A DNA stretch of 64,000 bases from Bacteroidota bacterium (GCA_013360915.1 JABWAT010000006.1:96094-160093); one strand, 5' to 3'; positions 55,892 through 63,926 are shown, counted from the stretch's first letter. The notes: generated by a model not told the origin, from the letters alone. Numbers and translations: made by a program.

Positions 55892-56713
55892 TCAATACTT
55901 CCGGTAAATGCGAAGAATCTCCTTCGCTAACAGGAATAACACGTAAGGTACATAAAGTGGTTGCCTGCTAAACTTGAGAAAAGAAATATAAAGCTCAATC
56001 CGGCTGTAATTATGCTTTAATTGATTTGGGCTCTTCAATATTCCCATTGTTGAGGAGGACTCATGATACCGGTATCGGATAAGCGGATCATTTTGATAAT
56101 AAAAATATCCCTTTTTTCCGATCAGTAGCCACAATAACCAATCTTCGAACTGAAAGAGAAAAGAACCTGAAAAGGTGATCCCCTTCAAAACGTCAGCTCT
56201 TAAAACCACAGTTGAGTTGCAAATGTGGTTATGAACAAGAAATGACAAATACTTTATATGATACTTGCAGCTTTTGTTTTGATATATAAAATCATGTAGT
56301 TCGCTTGTTTTGGCTTCAGAGTCATCTGAAAACGGGGTGACACTGGAATGGCAGAGTATAATAGTAGAATCCTTTTCGAGAATATCTATCTGCCCGGATA
56401 ATTTATTCGGAAGCCAGACATCATCTGCATCAAGAAAGGCGATATATTTTCCCGTGGCTTTCTTTACACCCAATTGCCTAGATTTACTGACTCCAAGATT
56501 CTTGTTGTCTTCGTGGCAATAAAGGAAAATATTCTTGTTTTCAGCAATGCATTCTTCAATGATCTGCTTTGTTTTGTCCACAGAACCGTCATCCACAATG
56601 ATAAGCTCAACTGGGCTGTAGGACTGGTTCAGAACACTTTCAATGGTGTCCTTAATGAAGAGCTCTGAGTTGTAGCAAGGAATAATGACAGAAACAAGAG
56701 GATTAGTGTGCAA
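55892..56713 (-). CDS. GT2-family glycosyltransferase (AT-rich region)
   Basis: A 273-residue GT-A enzyme. LVSVIIPCYNSELFIKDTI, IVDDGSVDKTKQI and IAFLDADDVWLPNKL are the canonical GT2 motifs. The only suitable start is TTG 56713, overlapping the DUF115-like gene by 11 bases. Base composition is more AT-rich than in the GT genes to its left, marking the edge of a possible transferred segment. Confidence 0.87.
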   Translation of the reverse strand: MHTNPLVSVIIPCYNSELFIKDTIESVLNQSYSPVELIIVDDGSVDKTKQIIEECIAENKNIFLYCHEDNKNLGVSKSRQLGVKKATGKYIAFLDADDVWLPNKLSGQIDILEKDSTIILCHSSVTPFSDDSEAKTSELHDFIYQNKSCKYHIKYLSFLVHNHICNSTVVLRADVLKGITFSGSFLFQFEDWLLWLLIGKKGYFYYQNDPLIRYRYHESSSTMGILKSPNQLKHNYSRIELYISFLKFSRQPLYVPYVLFLLAKEILRIYRKY

Positions 56714-57827
56714 GATAATTCTCGGCTAAAATAGGATTAAATCGTTTTTCGATGGAGGGCACTGTTGAACGGTTAACAGAAAAAATCTGGTAACCCTGGT
56801 CCTCAAGATGTGCCAGATTATTTTCAAAATCGTTGCCAAAATAAATATCAGTATAGGTTCCGTTATCAATCATTTTTTTATGTTCGTTTGTAAAGCCGGG
56901 TTCGAATAACCGGGTGCTTTTTGAGTAAGTCCCATAGGAAAATGCGTCACTGTAACTCCATTGGTAGTTAGCGGTAACAGAACCTTTGACCGCCGGTGAT
57001 CCAATTCCATCAAAGCCAACCAGAATAATTGTTTTGGAGAAAAGCAAGGACAAAGGTAAGAGAATGGTATTTAAAGTGTTTCCGATATCGGTGAGTTCGA
57101 AATGGTCTCTGAGGGCTGTCAGAGATTTGTTGTTGTATCTGGGTACAGGAATTAATTGGCTGTGCAGTGAGGCAGGGATATTAAAGTGCAGAATCTGGTG
57201 AAAATTAAGTGGATAAACAAAAAACAAATGATTGTTAGATGAAAGTCTTTCTGATAAATCGTTCAAAAACAATTTCGCCAGAGTGGATGGTCCAAAGTAT
57301 ACGGCGGCATCTGATGCTACGATAAAGTTGAGTTCACATGCTGAAATGGCAGCAGAATTCTTTATAAATGCATTGCTTGCAATGGTTACAGAGTTCTTCG
57401 TTTTAGATAAATCAAACAATTGAAGTGATGGTCCGTTCCCAAAAATGAAAACAGGAGAACCACCAGACTTGCCTGCAAGTTCCTTCTGAATCTGATTCAA
57501 TCTGGATTTGGATTCGTGGATAATCTTTTCCTGGCTGAATACGGTTGTTGAAAAAATACTGAATCCAATGTCACATAACACCCAGGCGCCAAAAGGAGAC
57601 AATTCCGGATTTAAACGGAACACACGATTACGGAAAAACCTTGAATATCCGTATGTTTTGGTATAATTGGTGGTTCTCAGATCAATAACAATCGGGAAAA
57701 GTAGCCAATCGGTAATCAGAAATTGGCGCCGGATGATCAATCTGGAAAACACAGGGATATAACTGACGAGTCGCTGTATTTCAAGACTGGTATTGGTATC
57801 TGATTCAATGAGAAGAAGAATATTCAT
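56703..57827 (-). CDS. DUF115/CST-like putative nonulosonate transferase (GNGPSL motif)
   Basis: A 374-residue protein. The first 120 residues are unassigned; residues about 126-275 resemble the MptE-like/DUF115 and CST (GT42 sialyltransferase) fold: PVFIFGNGPSLQLFDL (motif 130-135), a following TIASNAFI, and IILVGFDGIGS. DUF115 proteins of the Maf type are implicated in attaching pseudaminic or legionaminic acid, and CST enzymes transfer sialic acid from CMP. With a CMP-sugar synthetase and NeuB-type synthase nearby, a nonulosonate-transferring role is a reasonable inference. A related GKGPSI domain is fused to the NeuB-like synthase in this locus. Confidence 0.6.
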   Translation of the reverse strand: MNILLLIESDTNTSLEIQRLVSYIPVFSRLIIRRQFLITDWLLFPIVIDLRTTNYTKTYGYSRFFRNRVFRLNPELSPFGAWVLCDIGFSIFSTTVFSQEKIIHESKSRLNQIQKELAGKSGGSPVFIFGNGPSLQLFDLSKTKNSVTIASNAFIKNSAAISACELNFIVASDAAVYFGPSTLAKLFLNDLSERLSSNNHLFFVYPLNFHQILHFNIPASLHSQLIPVPRYNNKSLTALRDHFELTDIGNTLNTILLPLSLLFSKTIILVGFDGIGSPAVKGSVTANYQWSYSDAFSYGTYSKSTRLFEPGFTNEHKKMIDNGTYTDIYFGNDFENNLAHLEDQGYQIFSVNRSTVPSIEKRFNPILAENYLAH

Positions 57828-57834
57828 TGGTAAA

Positions 57835-58656
57835 TCAGGTAAGTCGTTCGAATGATTCAGGCAGGATCAGGGTATTTGGCTTCCATTCCTGTAATTTTCC
57901 TGAATTTCGGTTTTCCTGGAATTGTTCCAGAAATCTCTCTGGGTTTTTATAATCCAATTCGAGCAGGTCAGCATAGCTGTATTTCCACCACTCCGAAGCA
58001 AGAAGCGATTTTATCAGTTCCTGGTCGAACCGGTATTTTTTTACTGTGGCCGGTATGCCTGCCACAATAGCATAGGGGGGAACATTTCTGGTAACAATGC
58101 TGCCCGATGCGATGACGGCTCCTGTCCCGATATGGATTCCCATTCCCAGGGTTACATTTTCACCAATCCATACATCATGGTCAATAACCGGATATTGTTT
58201 TCCCGTTTTCGGGTCAAATTCATGTCTTCGAATGGTGGTTTCTGCCAACTGCCGGTCGATCAGATGATGAATCGTGGTAAGATGCGGAGTGTTTTCTGGT
58301 TTAAAAAAGGCAACAGATGAGGATAGCCAATCGGTTGGATGAGAAAAATCAAGGAAACGAAGACCCTTTGCCACAGAACTGTAGCGACCAACAATGAATC
58401 CTTCCGGCAAAGCAGAATGAGAATAGGAACAGGCACCCATCTGACATAAAAAACCAGACTTTTGCCACGGAGAGGGATTGTAAGGTCCACCATAAAAAGC
58501 ACATGGTCCTTCGATTACAATTCTGGAATTGATCTCGTAATCGTCACCAGGTTTAATCCAGCCAATTGACCGGTCAAAATCACCAATCGTGTACTGATGG
58601 GCAACTCCGGTTTCTTCAAGCAGGTTTAAAATGGCAGGAGTAATCTTTATAACCAT
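57835..58656 (-). CDS. CatB/Vat-like hexapeptide O-acetyltransferase
   Basis: A 273-residue left-handed beta-helix acetyltransferase. The core is PEGFIVGRYSSVAKGLRFLD, DHDVWIGENVTLGMGIHIG and PYAIVAGIPATVKKYRFD, as in the virginiamycin/chloramphenicol (CatB) xenobiotic acetyltransferase family. In a glycan locus it more likely O-acetylates a sugar, possibly the nonulosonic acid made by its neighbours. Seven bases separate it from the DUF115-like gene and five from the CMP-sugar synthetase. Confidence 0.83.
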   Translation of the reverse strand: MVIKITPAILNLLEETGVAHQYTIGDFDRSIGWIKPGDDYEINSRIVIEGPCAFYGGPYNPSPWQKSGFLCQMGACSYSHSALPEGFIVGRYSSVAKGLRFLDFSHPTDWLSSSVAFFKPENTPHLTTIHHLIDRQLAETTIRRHEFDPKTGKQYPVIDHDVWIGENVTLGMGIHIGTGAVIASGSIVTRNVPPYAIVAGIPATVKKYRFDQELIKSLLASEWWKYSYADLLELDYKNPERFLEQFQENRNSGKLQEWKPNTLILPESFERLT

Positions 58657-58661
58657 CTGGT

Positions 58662-59348
58662 TTACAGTGTGATTCGTTTCTGAATAATTGCCTGATAAAG
58701 AACCTGACAGGTTTCGAACTCTGTCGGCGTATCAATATCCTGACTTTCAATCGGACCAATTTCATAAAAGATGGGTTTATTCCCGATCTGGTATTGATTG
58801 TCCATCATCATACTCTTTGGTGAAATAAAAAAGGCAAGATTCATGTGGAAAATGGGACGGATTCCCTGTGAATAGGAATGCCAGACTCCCCATTGATGAT
58901 TAATTGGAATATAATCAGCGTTCAGGTAAAAGTGTTTCAAACGTGTCACTGTTAATAATGAATCCTTTTCAGGCTCAGCTAAGAGGCGTGCATAAGCAGA
59001 TTTGAAATCAGAAAACAAAGGTGAGGTTGGCATTAACCATCCAATCAATGTGTCCTGACTGACCGGGACCTGATTCAGAATACCACGCAAAACAGTTCCC
59101 CATGGTGTCTCATCGACGCATAAAGAAAAGTCACGAAGTAGAAATTTAACGCCCAGTCGCTCAGAAATATGCCGGGCTTCATCAGAATCACTGGAAACAT
59201 AGATTTCTGAAAAAATACCAGAATCCAATGCCTGTCTGATTTTTATTTCCAGCAAAGACTGGCTTTCATAAAATGGTTTGAAATTCTTATTAGGAACCCG
59301 ACTTGAGTTTGATTTTGCAGGTATGACTGCAACCAGATTATGATTCAT
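58662..59348 (-). CDS. CMP-nonulosonate (acylneuraminate) cytidylyltransferase, NeuA-like
   Basis: A 228-residue cytidylyltransferase activating a 9-carbon keto acid as its CMP derivative. The N-terminal CTP loop is VIPAKSNSSRVPNKNFKPF (8-26), followed by IYVSSDSDEARHISERLG and WLMPTSPLFSDF. The last segment ESQDIDTPTEFETCQ is the family's metal/sugar region. The exact sugar (Neu5Ac, legionaminic, pseudaminic, KDN) cannot be read from sequence. The 126 AT-rich bases upstream hold no gene. Confidence 0.85.
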   Translation of the reverse strand: MNHNLVAVIPAKSNSSRVPNKNFKPFYESQSLLEIKIRQALDSGIFSEIYVSSDSDEARHISERLGVKFLLRDFSLCVDETPWGTVLRGILNQVPVSQDTLIGWLMPTSPLFSDFKSAYARLLAEPEKDSLLTVTRLKHFYLNADYIPINHQWGVWHSYSQGIRPIFHMNLAFFISPKSMMMDNQYQIGNKPIFYEIGPIESQDIDTPTEFETCQVLYQAIIQKRITL

Positions 59349-59474
59349 GGTAATTGGGTTAAAACTAATTTAGAAAAAGACAAGTAAAATTAAAAAAGCA
59401 ATGTAATATTGCATAAATAATACGGTCAATTATATTTCCAATTCACGTATGCAGATATTTTCAATATTGCTAAT

Positions 59475-60125
59475 TCATTTGGTGCATTCGAGATAAAGAG
59501 ATTCATTTTCCCTGTGTTTTGTGTCACATTTGAAATTTAAGTCCTGACTCTCGTTAAAACCGGATTTAACAATATTAACGAATCCAATTTCCTCAAGTAA
59601 TAACTTCAATGTATTAAAATCGTAACAATACAAATGCCCATGATATCGGAATACAGAATTGACATGCATCATAGGGGTTTTTAATGTTAAATCATTTTCA
59701 TATGGGAATTCAACAAATTCACCGTTCATCCTTTTATAATATGTTTCAATATATTTTTGTCCATCAGGCAAAACAATGCGTGCAACTCCCCCAGCTTTTA
59801 GTACCCTATAAAACTCACTTAAAACAAATTGAATTCGATCAAAAGGAAGGTGTTCAAGACAGTGCTCGGAGTAAATTCCAATAAATTGTTCATTGCTAAA
59901 CGGTAATCCACGAAGAATGTCCCAACAGTAATCAACACCAGGTCTCCATTGCCAATCAAGATTTACAAATTGTGGATAAATATTAGCTCCACAACCAACG
60001 TTAAGGTATTTACGATTATCACTCTGATTTAATTGTAGCTTTGAATTTCTTCTTAAAAGTGAAATAAAAAACTGGACCTTATTGTATTCATATATAGGTT
60101 TAGAGAAAAGACTTTTAATCTGCAT
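59475..60125 (-). CDS. Class I SAM-dependent methyltransferase
   Basis: A 216-residue methyltransferase. Motif I is YLNVGCGANIYPQFVNLDW, motif II/III region has GIYSEHCLEHLPFDRIQF and YRVLKAGGVARIVLPDG, typical of small methyltransferases in O-antigen loci. This is the most AT-rich gene in the window (I counted 17 G+C in 60 bases at 59581-59640). It likely O-methylates a glycan residue. It starts 24 bases after the NeuB-fusion stop. Confidence 0.86.
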   Translation of the reverse strand: MQIKSLFSKPIYEYNKVQFFISLLRRNSKLQLNQSDNRKYLNVGCGANIYPQFVNLDWQWRPGVDYCWDILRGLPFSNEQFIGIYSEHCLEHLPFDRIQFVLSEFYRVLKAGGVARIVLPDGQKYIETYYKRMNGEFVEFPYENDLTLKTPMMHVNSVFRYHGHLYCYDFNTLKLLLEEIGFVNIVKSGFNESQDLNFKCDTKHRENESLYLECTK

Positions 60126-60149
60126 ATTTAACTTCCTATATGTATGGTT

Positions 60150-61670
60150 TTAGTATTTGTGGTGCTCACTGGATTGAATGGTTTTGATTTCACTGCCTAC
60201 AATCAGCTCGGCTTCGCGAACATGATCCACATATTCTGTAAAGGCCTGAGTGGTGAGATCCACCGCCACGGCATCAAAATGTGCCCATTCAGTGTTGCCC
60301 CATTTTACATGCTTTTCGAGCATTCTGGCACCTGCAGCAACCGCTAATGCAGAAGCCTTCCAGCCAAGATCATGACTGGAGTAGCCGGGTATGATTCTTG
60401 GATATTGCCGGGACAGTTCATGGTAATGCCTGATCACCCCGATATGGCAGTCGTGCAGGGGTGTGGGATAGGCAGAATTGCACTGCAGCAGATACAATTT
60501 ATTGTTGGTTTTAAAATTTTCAATGACAAACTGCTCATAATCCATGGTAGTCATTCCGGTGGAAAGAACGAGATCACCATGATAATGACCGGCCACAAAC
60601 TTCAGGTAATCCTTTTTCTCAGAAATGGTACTTGGTAGTTTGATCATGGCCGGTTTCAGATCGAGCATGAAATAGAAAGAGGGCTCATCAAGCACCGAAA
60701 CAAACCATCCGATCCCGATTTCTTTACAAAGCTGATCGACAAAGGCAAAATCGTCCTTTGATAGTTCAAGCTGGTACCGGTAATCACCAAACGTGTTTCC
60801 AAAGGGGGAAAAGTAGGGAGATTTCAATTGGTCGGGTGTGTAGAAAGAGTCCACGTCCCGTTTCTGTAATTTGATGAAATCTGCACCAGCCGATTTACTG
60901 GCTCTGATCATTCTTTCCAGACGCATCCGGTCGCCGAAATGGTTGGTTGTCAGTTCGGCCACAATCAGAACATTGCCGACATACTGACTTTTTGCATAAG
61001 TCTTCGAGTGTCTTGAATTGAGTTCAGCAGGTGACAGTGCGCTGTAGGGACGGCCTCCCACATGAAAAACACGCAGGTTTGACTCTTTCAGAAAATACAG
61101 CGCACTCAGAAAATAATTTTCCTGAATCAGAACGCGGATCGATCCTTCCTCGAACGATTCGGTTGCATATACTTTCCCCAGTTTTGTGCTGAAACCTGCG
61201 TTCAGATCAAAATCGAATCCGGCCAGGTACACCGTCTGCGGTCTTTTCCGGATGTCGGCAATTTTCCGGGCCACCTTCAGGGCAGACAGGAACATGATGT
61301 CCTCGATCTCAAGTGAGTCCGCCAGGAAACGTTGCATGATCAGGTCAGACGAAGCCTGAGTAAGGGGGATATACGGAAGAACAGAATAATCACGGGTCAG
61401 CAGGGAGGGCTGACCGGCCATCAGATAAAACCTGGATTTCTGACCGTTTTCAGAGACTGCCTTTTCTGCCCAATCGGCATGAAAGATGGAAACATCCACA
61501 GGATGAATCCGCTCAGAGTCATTGATTCCGATGGTAAAACAATTTTTAAAAATCGATGGATCAATCTGGTCAATACTGGGTCCCTTTCCCAGAATAAAGA
61601 TGGTATCGGTGGTGTAGGACGATGCCAGATGTTCAAGATGTGTGTCGAGATGTGATAAGGTGATTTCCAT
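60150..61670 (-). CDS. Fusion: DUF115/CST-like domain + NeuB-type nonulosonate synthase
   Basis: A 506-residue two-domain protein. Residues about 20-205 carry IFILGKGPSIDQIDPSIF (GKGPSI 28-33), FTIGINDSE and YLAGFDFDL (149-156), the pattern of DUF115/CST-like glycosyltransferases. Residues about 234-495 form a NeuB TIM barrel that condenses phosphoenolpyruvate with an amino-hexose: IVAELTTNHFGD (236-247), FIKLQKRDVD, VLSTGMTTMDY, LLQCNSAYPTPLHDC and GYSSHDLGWKASAL, then LEKHVKW. The C-terminal SAF (antifreeze-like) domain that normally closes the NeuB active site is missing, as are about 70 residues. It abuts the IMPase gene with a one-base gap. No NeuC-type epimerase is present. I know of no such fusion. 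Confidence 0.78.
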   Translation of the reverse strand: MEITLSHLDTHLEHLASSYTTDTIFILGKGPSIDQIDPSIFKNCFTIGINDSERIHPVDVSIFHADWAEKAVSENGQKSRFYLMAGQPSLLTRDYSVLPYIPLTQASSDLIMQRFLADSLEIEDIMFLSALKVARKIADIRKRPQTVYLAGFDFDLNAGFSTKLGKVYATESFEEGSIRVLIQENYFLSALYFLKESNLRVFHVGGRPYSALSPAELNSRHSKTYAKSQYVGNVLIVAELTTNHFGDRMRLERMIRASKSAGADFIKLQKRDVDSFYTPDQLKSPYFSPFGNTFGDYRYQLELSKDDFAFVDQLCKEIGIGWFVSVLDEPSFYFMLDLKPAMIKLPSTISEKKDYLKFVAGHYHGDLVLSTGMTTMDYEQFVIENFKTNNKLYLLQCNSAYPTPLHDCHIGVIRHYHELSRQYPRIIPGYSSHDLGWKASALAVAAGARMLEKHVKWGNTEWAHFDAVAVDLTTQAFTEYVDHVREAELIVGSEIKTIQSSEHHKY

Positions 61671-61671
61671 A

Positions 61672-62388
61672 TCAGACTTTCAGGATGGAGTTCGGATTGG
61701 TGATGTCGACCCGATACCGGCAGGTTGGGTCCAGAAAATGAGTTCCATCGAAGGATTGTTCGTTTAAATTAACCAGGCAGCCATGCTCCAGGGCCAGCAT
61801 GATGCCGGGTAACAAATCCCAGATGTAGGCACCTTTCGGATTCACGAACCGGTGAAACCTGCCAGTGATGACACAGAAAAGATTATACACTGCACAACCG
61901 GTCACCCGATACTCGGCCGCAGACCGGATTCCGTCGGCAATTGCTTCGTTGAAAGAAGAAGAAAAACCGGTAATCCGTGAATTAAACCGGCTGACCGGTT
62001 CACCCGAAATAATCGCCTCACCCAATTCGGGAAGAAGCAACATGCTTCCTTCATGAAGCCCTTGGTTCCAGACTGTCACCGAGACACCCCATTCCTTCAG
62101 TCCGGACAGGAAATTTTCGGTTCCATCAATGGGATCGATGACCAGAATTCTGCCTGATGGCAGCGGTGAATGATTCCGGAACGATTCTTCTGCAATAACC
62201 TGAATATCAGGATCCCACTTTTTAAAAAAGGCGATGATCAGATTTTCGATGAGTACATCAGACTGGGTTACCGGACTGTTATCCGGTTTAAAAGAAAACT
62301 GAAAACGTTTTTCCAGGATGCCGGGCAGGGCAGCGAGTATTTCTGATTTACAATCAATCAGCAGTCTGGAAATGGGGGAGGTTGTCAT
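61672..62388 (-). CDS. Inositol-monophosphatase-family phosphatase
   Basis: A 238-residue Mg-dependent phosphatase. The three metal sites are IAEESFRNH (Glu), VIDPIDGTENFLSG and AYIWDLLPGIMLALEHG. CysQ, SuhB and sugar phosphatases share this fold, so substrate is open. Because it sits between the NeuB-type synthase (one base) and the Wzt-like ATPase (no gap), I infer it removes a phosphate from a nonulosonate or another glycan precursor, a role usually filled by an HAD enzyme. Confidence 0.84.
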   Translation of the reverse strand: MTTSPISRLLIDCKSEILAALPGILEKRFQFSFKPDNSPVTQSDVLIENLIIAFFKKWDPDIQVIAEESFRNHSPLPSGRILVIDPIDGTENFLSGLKEWGVSVTVWNQGLHEGSMLLLPELGEAIISGEPVSRFNSRITGFSSSFNEAIADGIRSAAEYRVTGCAVYNLFCVITGRFHRFVNPKGAYIWDLLPGIMLALEHGCLVNLNEQSFDGTHFLDPTCRYRVDITNPNSILKV

Positions 62389-63642
62389 TTAAACCTGTTG
62401 CCATTTGTTTAGTACCGGGATGACACCACGTCGTTTTTCTGACATGGAGTGAAATGCCGGGTCAAAGGACAATTCCTCGACCTGAAAAACAAGTGCTTTT
62501 TCATGAAAATCAACGGGAGAGCCATTCAGATATCCGACAAAAACATCCATGTGGTAATGTCCGGCTTTCAGAGGAGAGGGCAGGTTTACATGCAATCTGA
62601 ATGCACCGGTGCGTATCTGATTCAGCAGATCCGGATTCTGATCCGTATCGAAACTGGTAAATAAATGTTCGTCATTGCGGTACAGGTAAAATCCGATTGT
62701 AACACCCGGTCGTTTTTCGGTTACATTCAGTTCAAAGTCAACAGACAGCTTTGAAAAGGAATCAATTCGATTTCCAGGCACTTTGCTGATGGTGGAGTTA
62801 TCCACTGTCAGGTGAACGGTGGTTATCTGGGTTTTTTCCCGGTCCGGATGCGGATGCTGGAATTTCAGCCGGTTTTCGGTCTCAAGGTATATTTCTTCGT
62901 AGTGGCTGATGACATCCGATGCGGCGCCGATGCTTTTAATCTTTCCCGAAGACAGCAACACGCCTCTGGTACACAAATTCCTGACCGCCGTCATATTATG
63001 ACTGACGAACAGGACGGTACGGCCATGACCGGCCACATCCTGCATTTTTCCCAGACACTTTTTCTGAAACTCGGCGTCGCCGACAGCCAGTACTTCATCA
63101 ATGATGAGGACTTCGGGTTCCAGATGGGCTGCAACCGAGAATGCCAGTCGCACATACATTCCCGAGGAATACCGTTTAACCGGAGTATCGATGAATTTCT
63201 CTATGCCGGAAAATTCAACAATTTCATCAAATTTGGCCTGAATTTCGCTGCGCCGCATTCCCAGAATGGATCCGTTGAGGAAGATGTTTTCCCGACCGGA
63301 AAGTTCGGGGTGAAATCCGGTCCCGACTTCGAGCAGGGAGCCGACCCGGCCATTGATCAGAATTCGTCCGGTGGTTGGTTCGGTAATTCGGGAAAGAATT
63401 TTCAGCAGGGTGCTTTTTCCCGCCCCATTCTTGCCAATAATCCCAACCACATCTCCCTGGTTAACGGTGAAGGAAATATCCTTCAATGCCCAGAACTCGG
63501 TCTCATCGGGTTGTTCGTGGTCTTTACGTGAAAGGAGCCGGCTGGTAGCTGCCGAAATGGTTTCACGCAGGGAACCGGACGCTTTTTTACCCAGATGGTA
63601 AAGTTTGGAAATGTTGTCGACTTGTATTGCAGTTTGTGACAT
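62389..63642 (-). CDS. Wzt-type polysaccharide ABC exporter ATPase with C-terminal glycan-binding domain
   Basis: A 417-residue ATPase. The nucleotide-binding domain has Walker A GKNGAGKST (70-78), VKRYSSGMYVRLAF signature and LIIDEVLAVGD Walker B. Residues about 265-417 form a beta-rich Wzt C-terminal domain, which in known systems recognises the capped end of the O-chain. The matching Wzm permease would lie to the right, outside the window. As first gene of the visible block it may read the modified non-reducing end of the polymer. The stop directly abuts the IMPase ATG. Confidence 0.9.
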   Translation of the reverse strand: MSQTAIQVDNISKLYHLGKKASGSLRETISAATSRLLSRKDHEQPDETEFWALKDISFTVNQGDVVGIIGKNGAGKSTLLKILSRITEPTTGRILINGRVGSLLEVGTGFHPELSGRENIFLNGSILGMRRSEIQAKFDEIVEFSGIEKFIDTPVKRYSSGMYVRLAFSVAAHLEPEVLIIDEVLAVGDAEFQKKCLGKMQDVAGHGRTVLFVSHNMTAVRNLCTRGVLLSSGKIKSIGAASDVISHYEEIYLETENRLKFQHPHPDREKTQITTVHLTVDNSTISKVPGNRIDSFSKLSVDFELNVTEKRPGVTIGFYLYRNDEHLFTSFDTDQNPDLLNQIRTGAFRLHVNLPSPLKAGHYHMDVFVGYLNGSPVDFHEKALVFQVEELSFDPAFHSMSEKRRGVIPVLNKWQQV

Positions 63643-63683
63643 ATTATTCAGTAGTCAGGAGACAGGAGTCAGGAGACAGGAGG
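63643..63683. repeat. GGAGACAGGAGTCAGG-type repeats upstream of the Wzt-like gene
   Basis: Direct repeats of GTCAGGAGACAGGA and GTCAGGAGACAGGAGG units, matching those after hisI (3805-3840). They occupy the place where the Wzt-like gene's leader should be, so they could affect expression or be neutral. Same family, two sites 60 kb apart. Confidence 0.8.
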
Positions 63684-63750
63684 TGAAAATCCGTCAGTGC
63701 CTGTTCTCTGATCGCTGGTTGCTCATTTAACGGTTTTTTAATGAATTATT

Positions 63751-63834
63751 TTAACTTTTAACTGGGAAAAACCCGGTCATTTCGAGAACCTCAATGTCCG
63801 GGTTTTTAAGATCACTCGCATTTTCTTTTAACTA
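63751..63834. repeat. Hairpin repeat element, copy 1
   Basis: The unit starts TTAACTTTTAACTGGG. AAAAACCCGG (63767-63776) pairs perfectly with CCGGGTTTTT (63798-63807); inside it CATT (63778-63781) pairs with AATG (63793-63796) around an 11-base loop TCGAGAACCTC. The 3' side carries a T-run on both ends of the palindrome, so it could terminate transcription in either direction. Confidence 0.85.
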
Positions 63835-63926
63835 TTAACTTTTAACTGGGAAAAACCCCTCACCCTTCGAGAACCTCAGGGTCCGGGTTTTACCGATCAC
63901 TTGTATTTTCTTTTAACTCTTAACTC
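63835..63926. repeat. Hairpin repeat element, copy 2
   Basis: Same unit as copy 1, 84 bases on. Outer stem AAAACCC (63852-63858) with GGGTTTT (63885-63891); inner stem ACCC (63862-63865) with GGGT (63879-63882). Relative to copy 1 the inner stem bases differ on both arms yet still pair, while the TCGAGAACCTC loop is unchanged. It is followed by TTAACTC heptamers. Confidence 0.85.
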
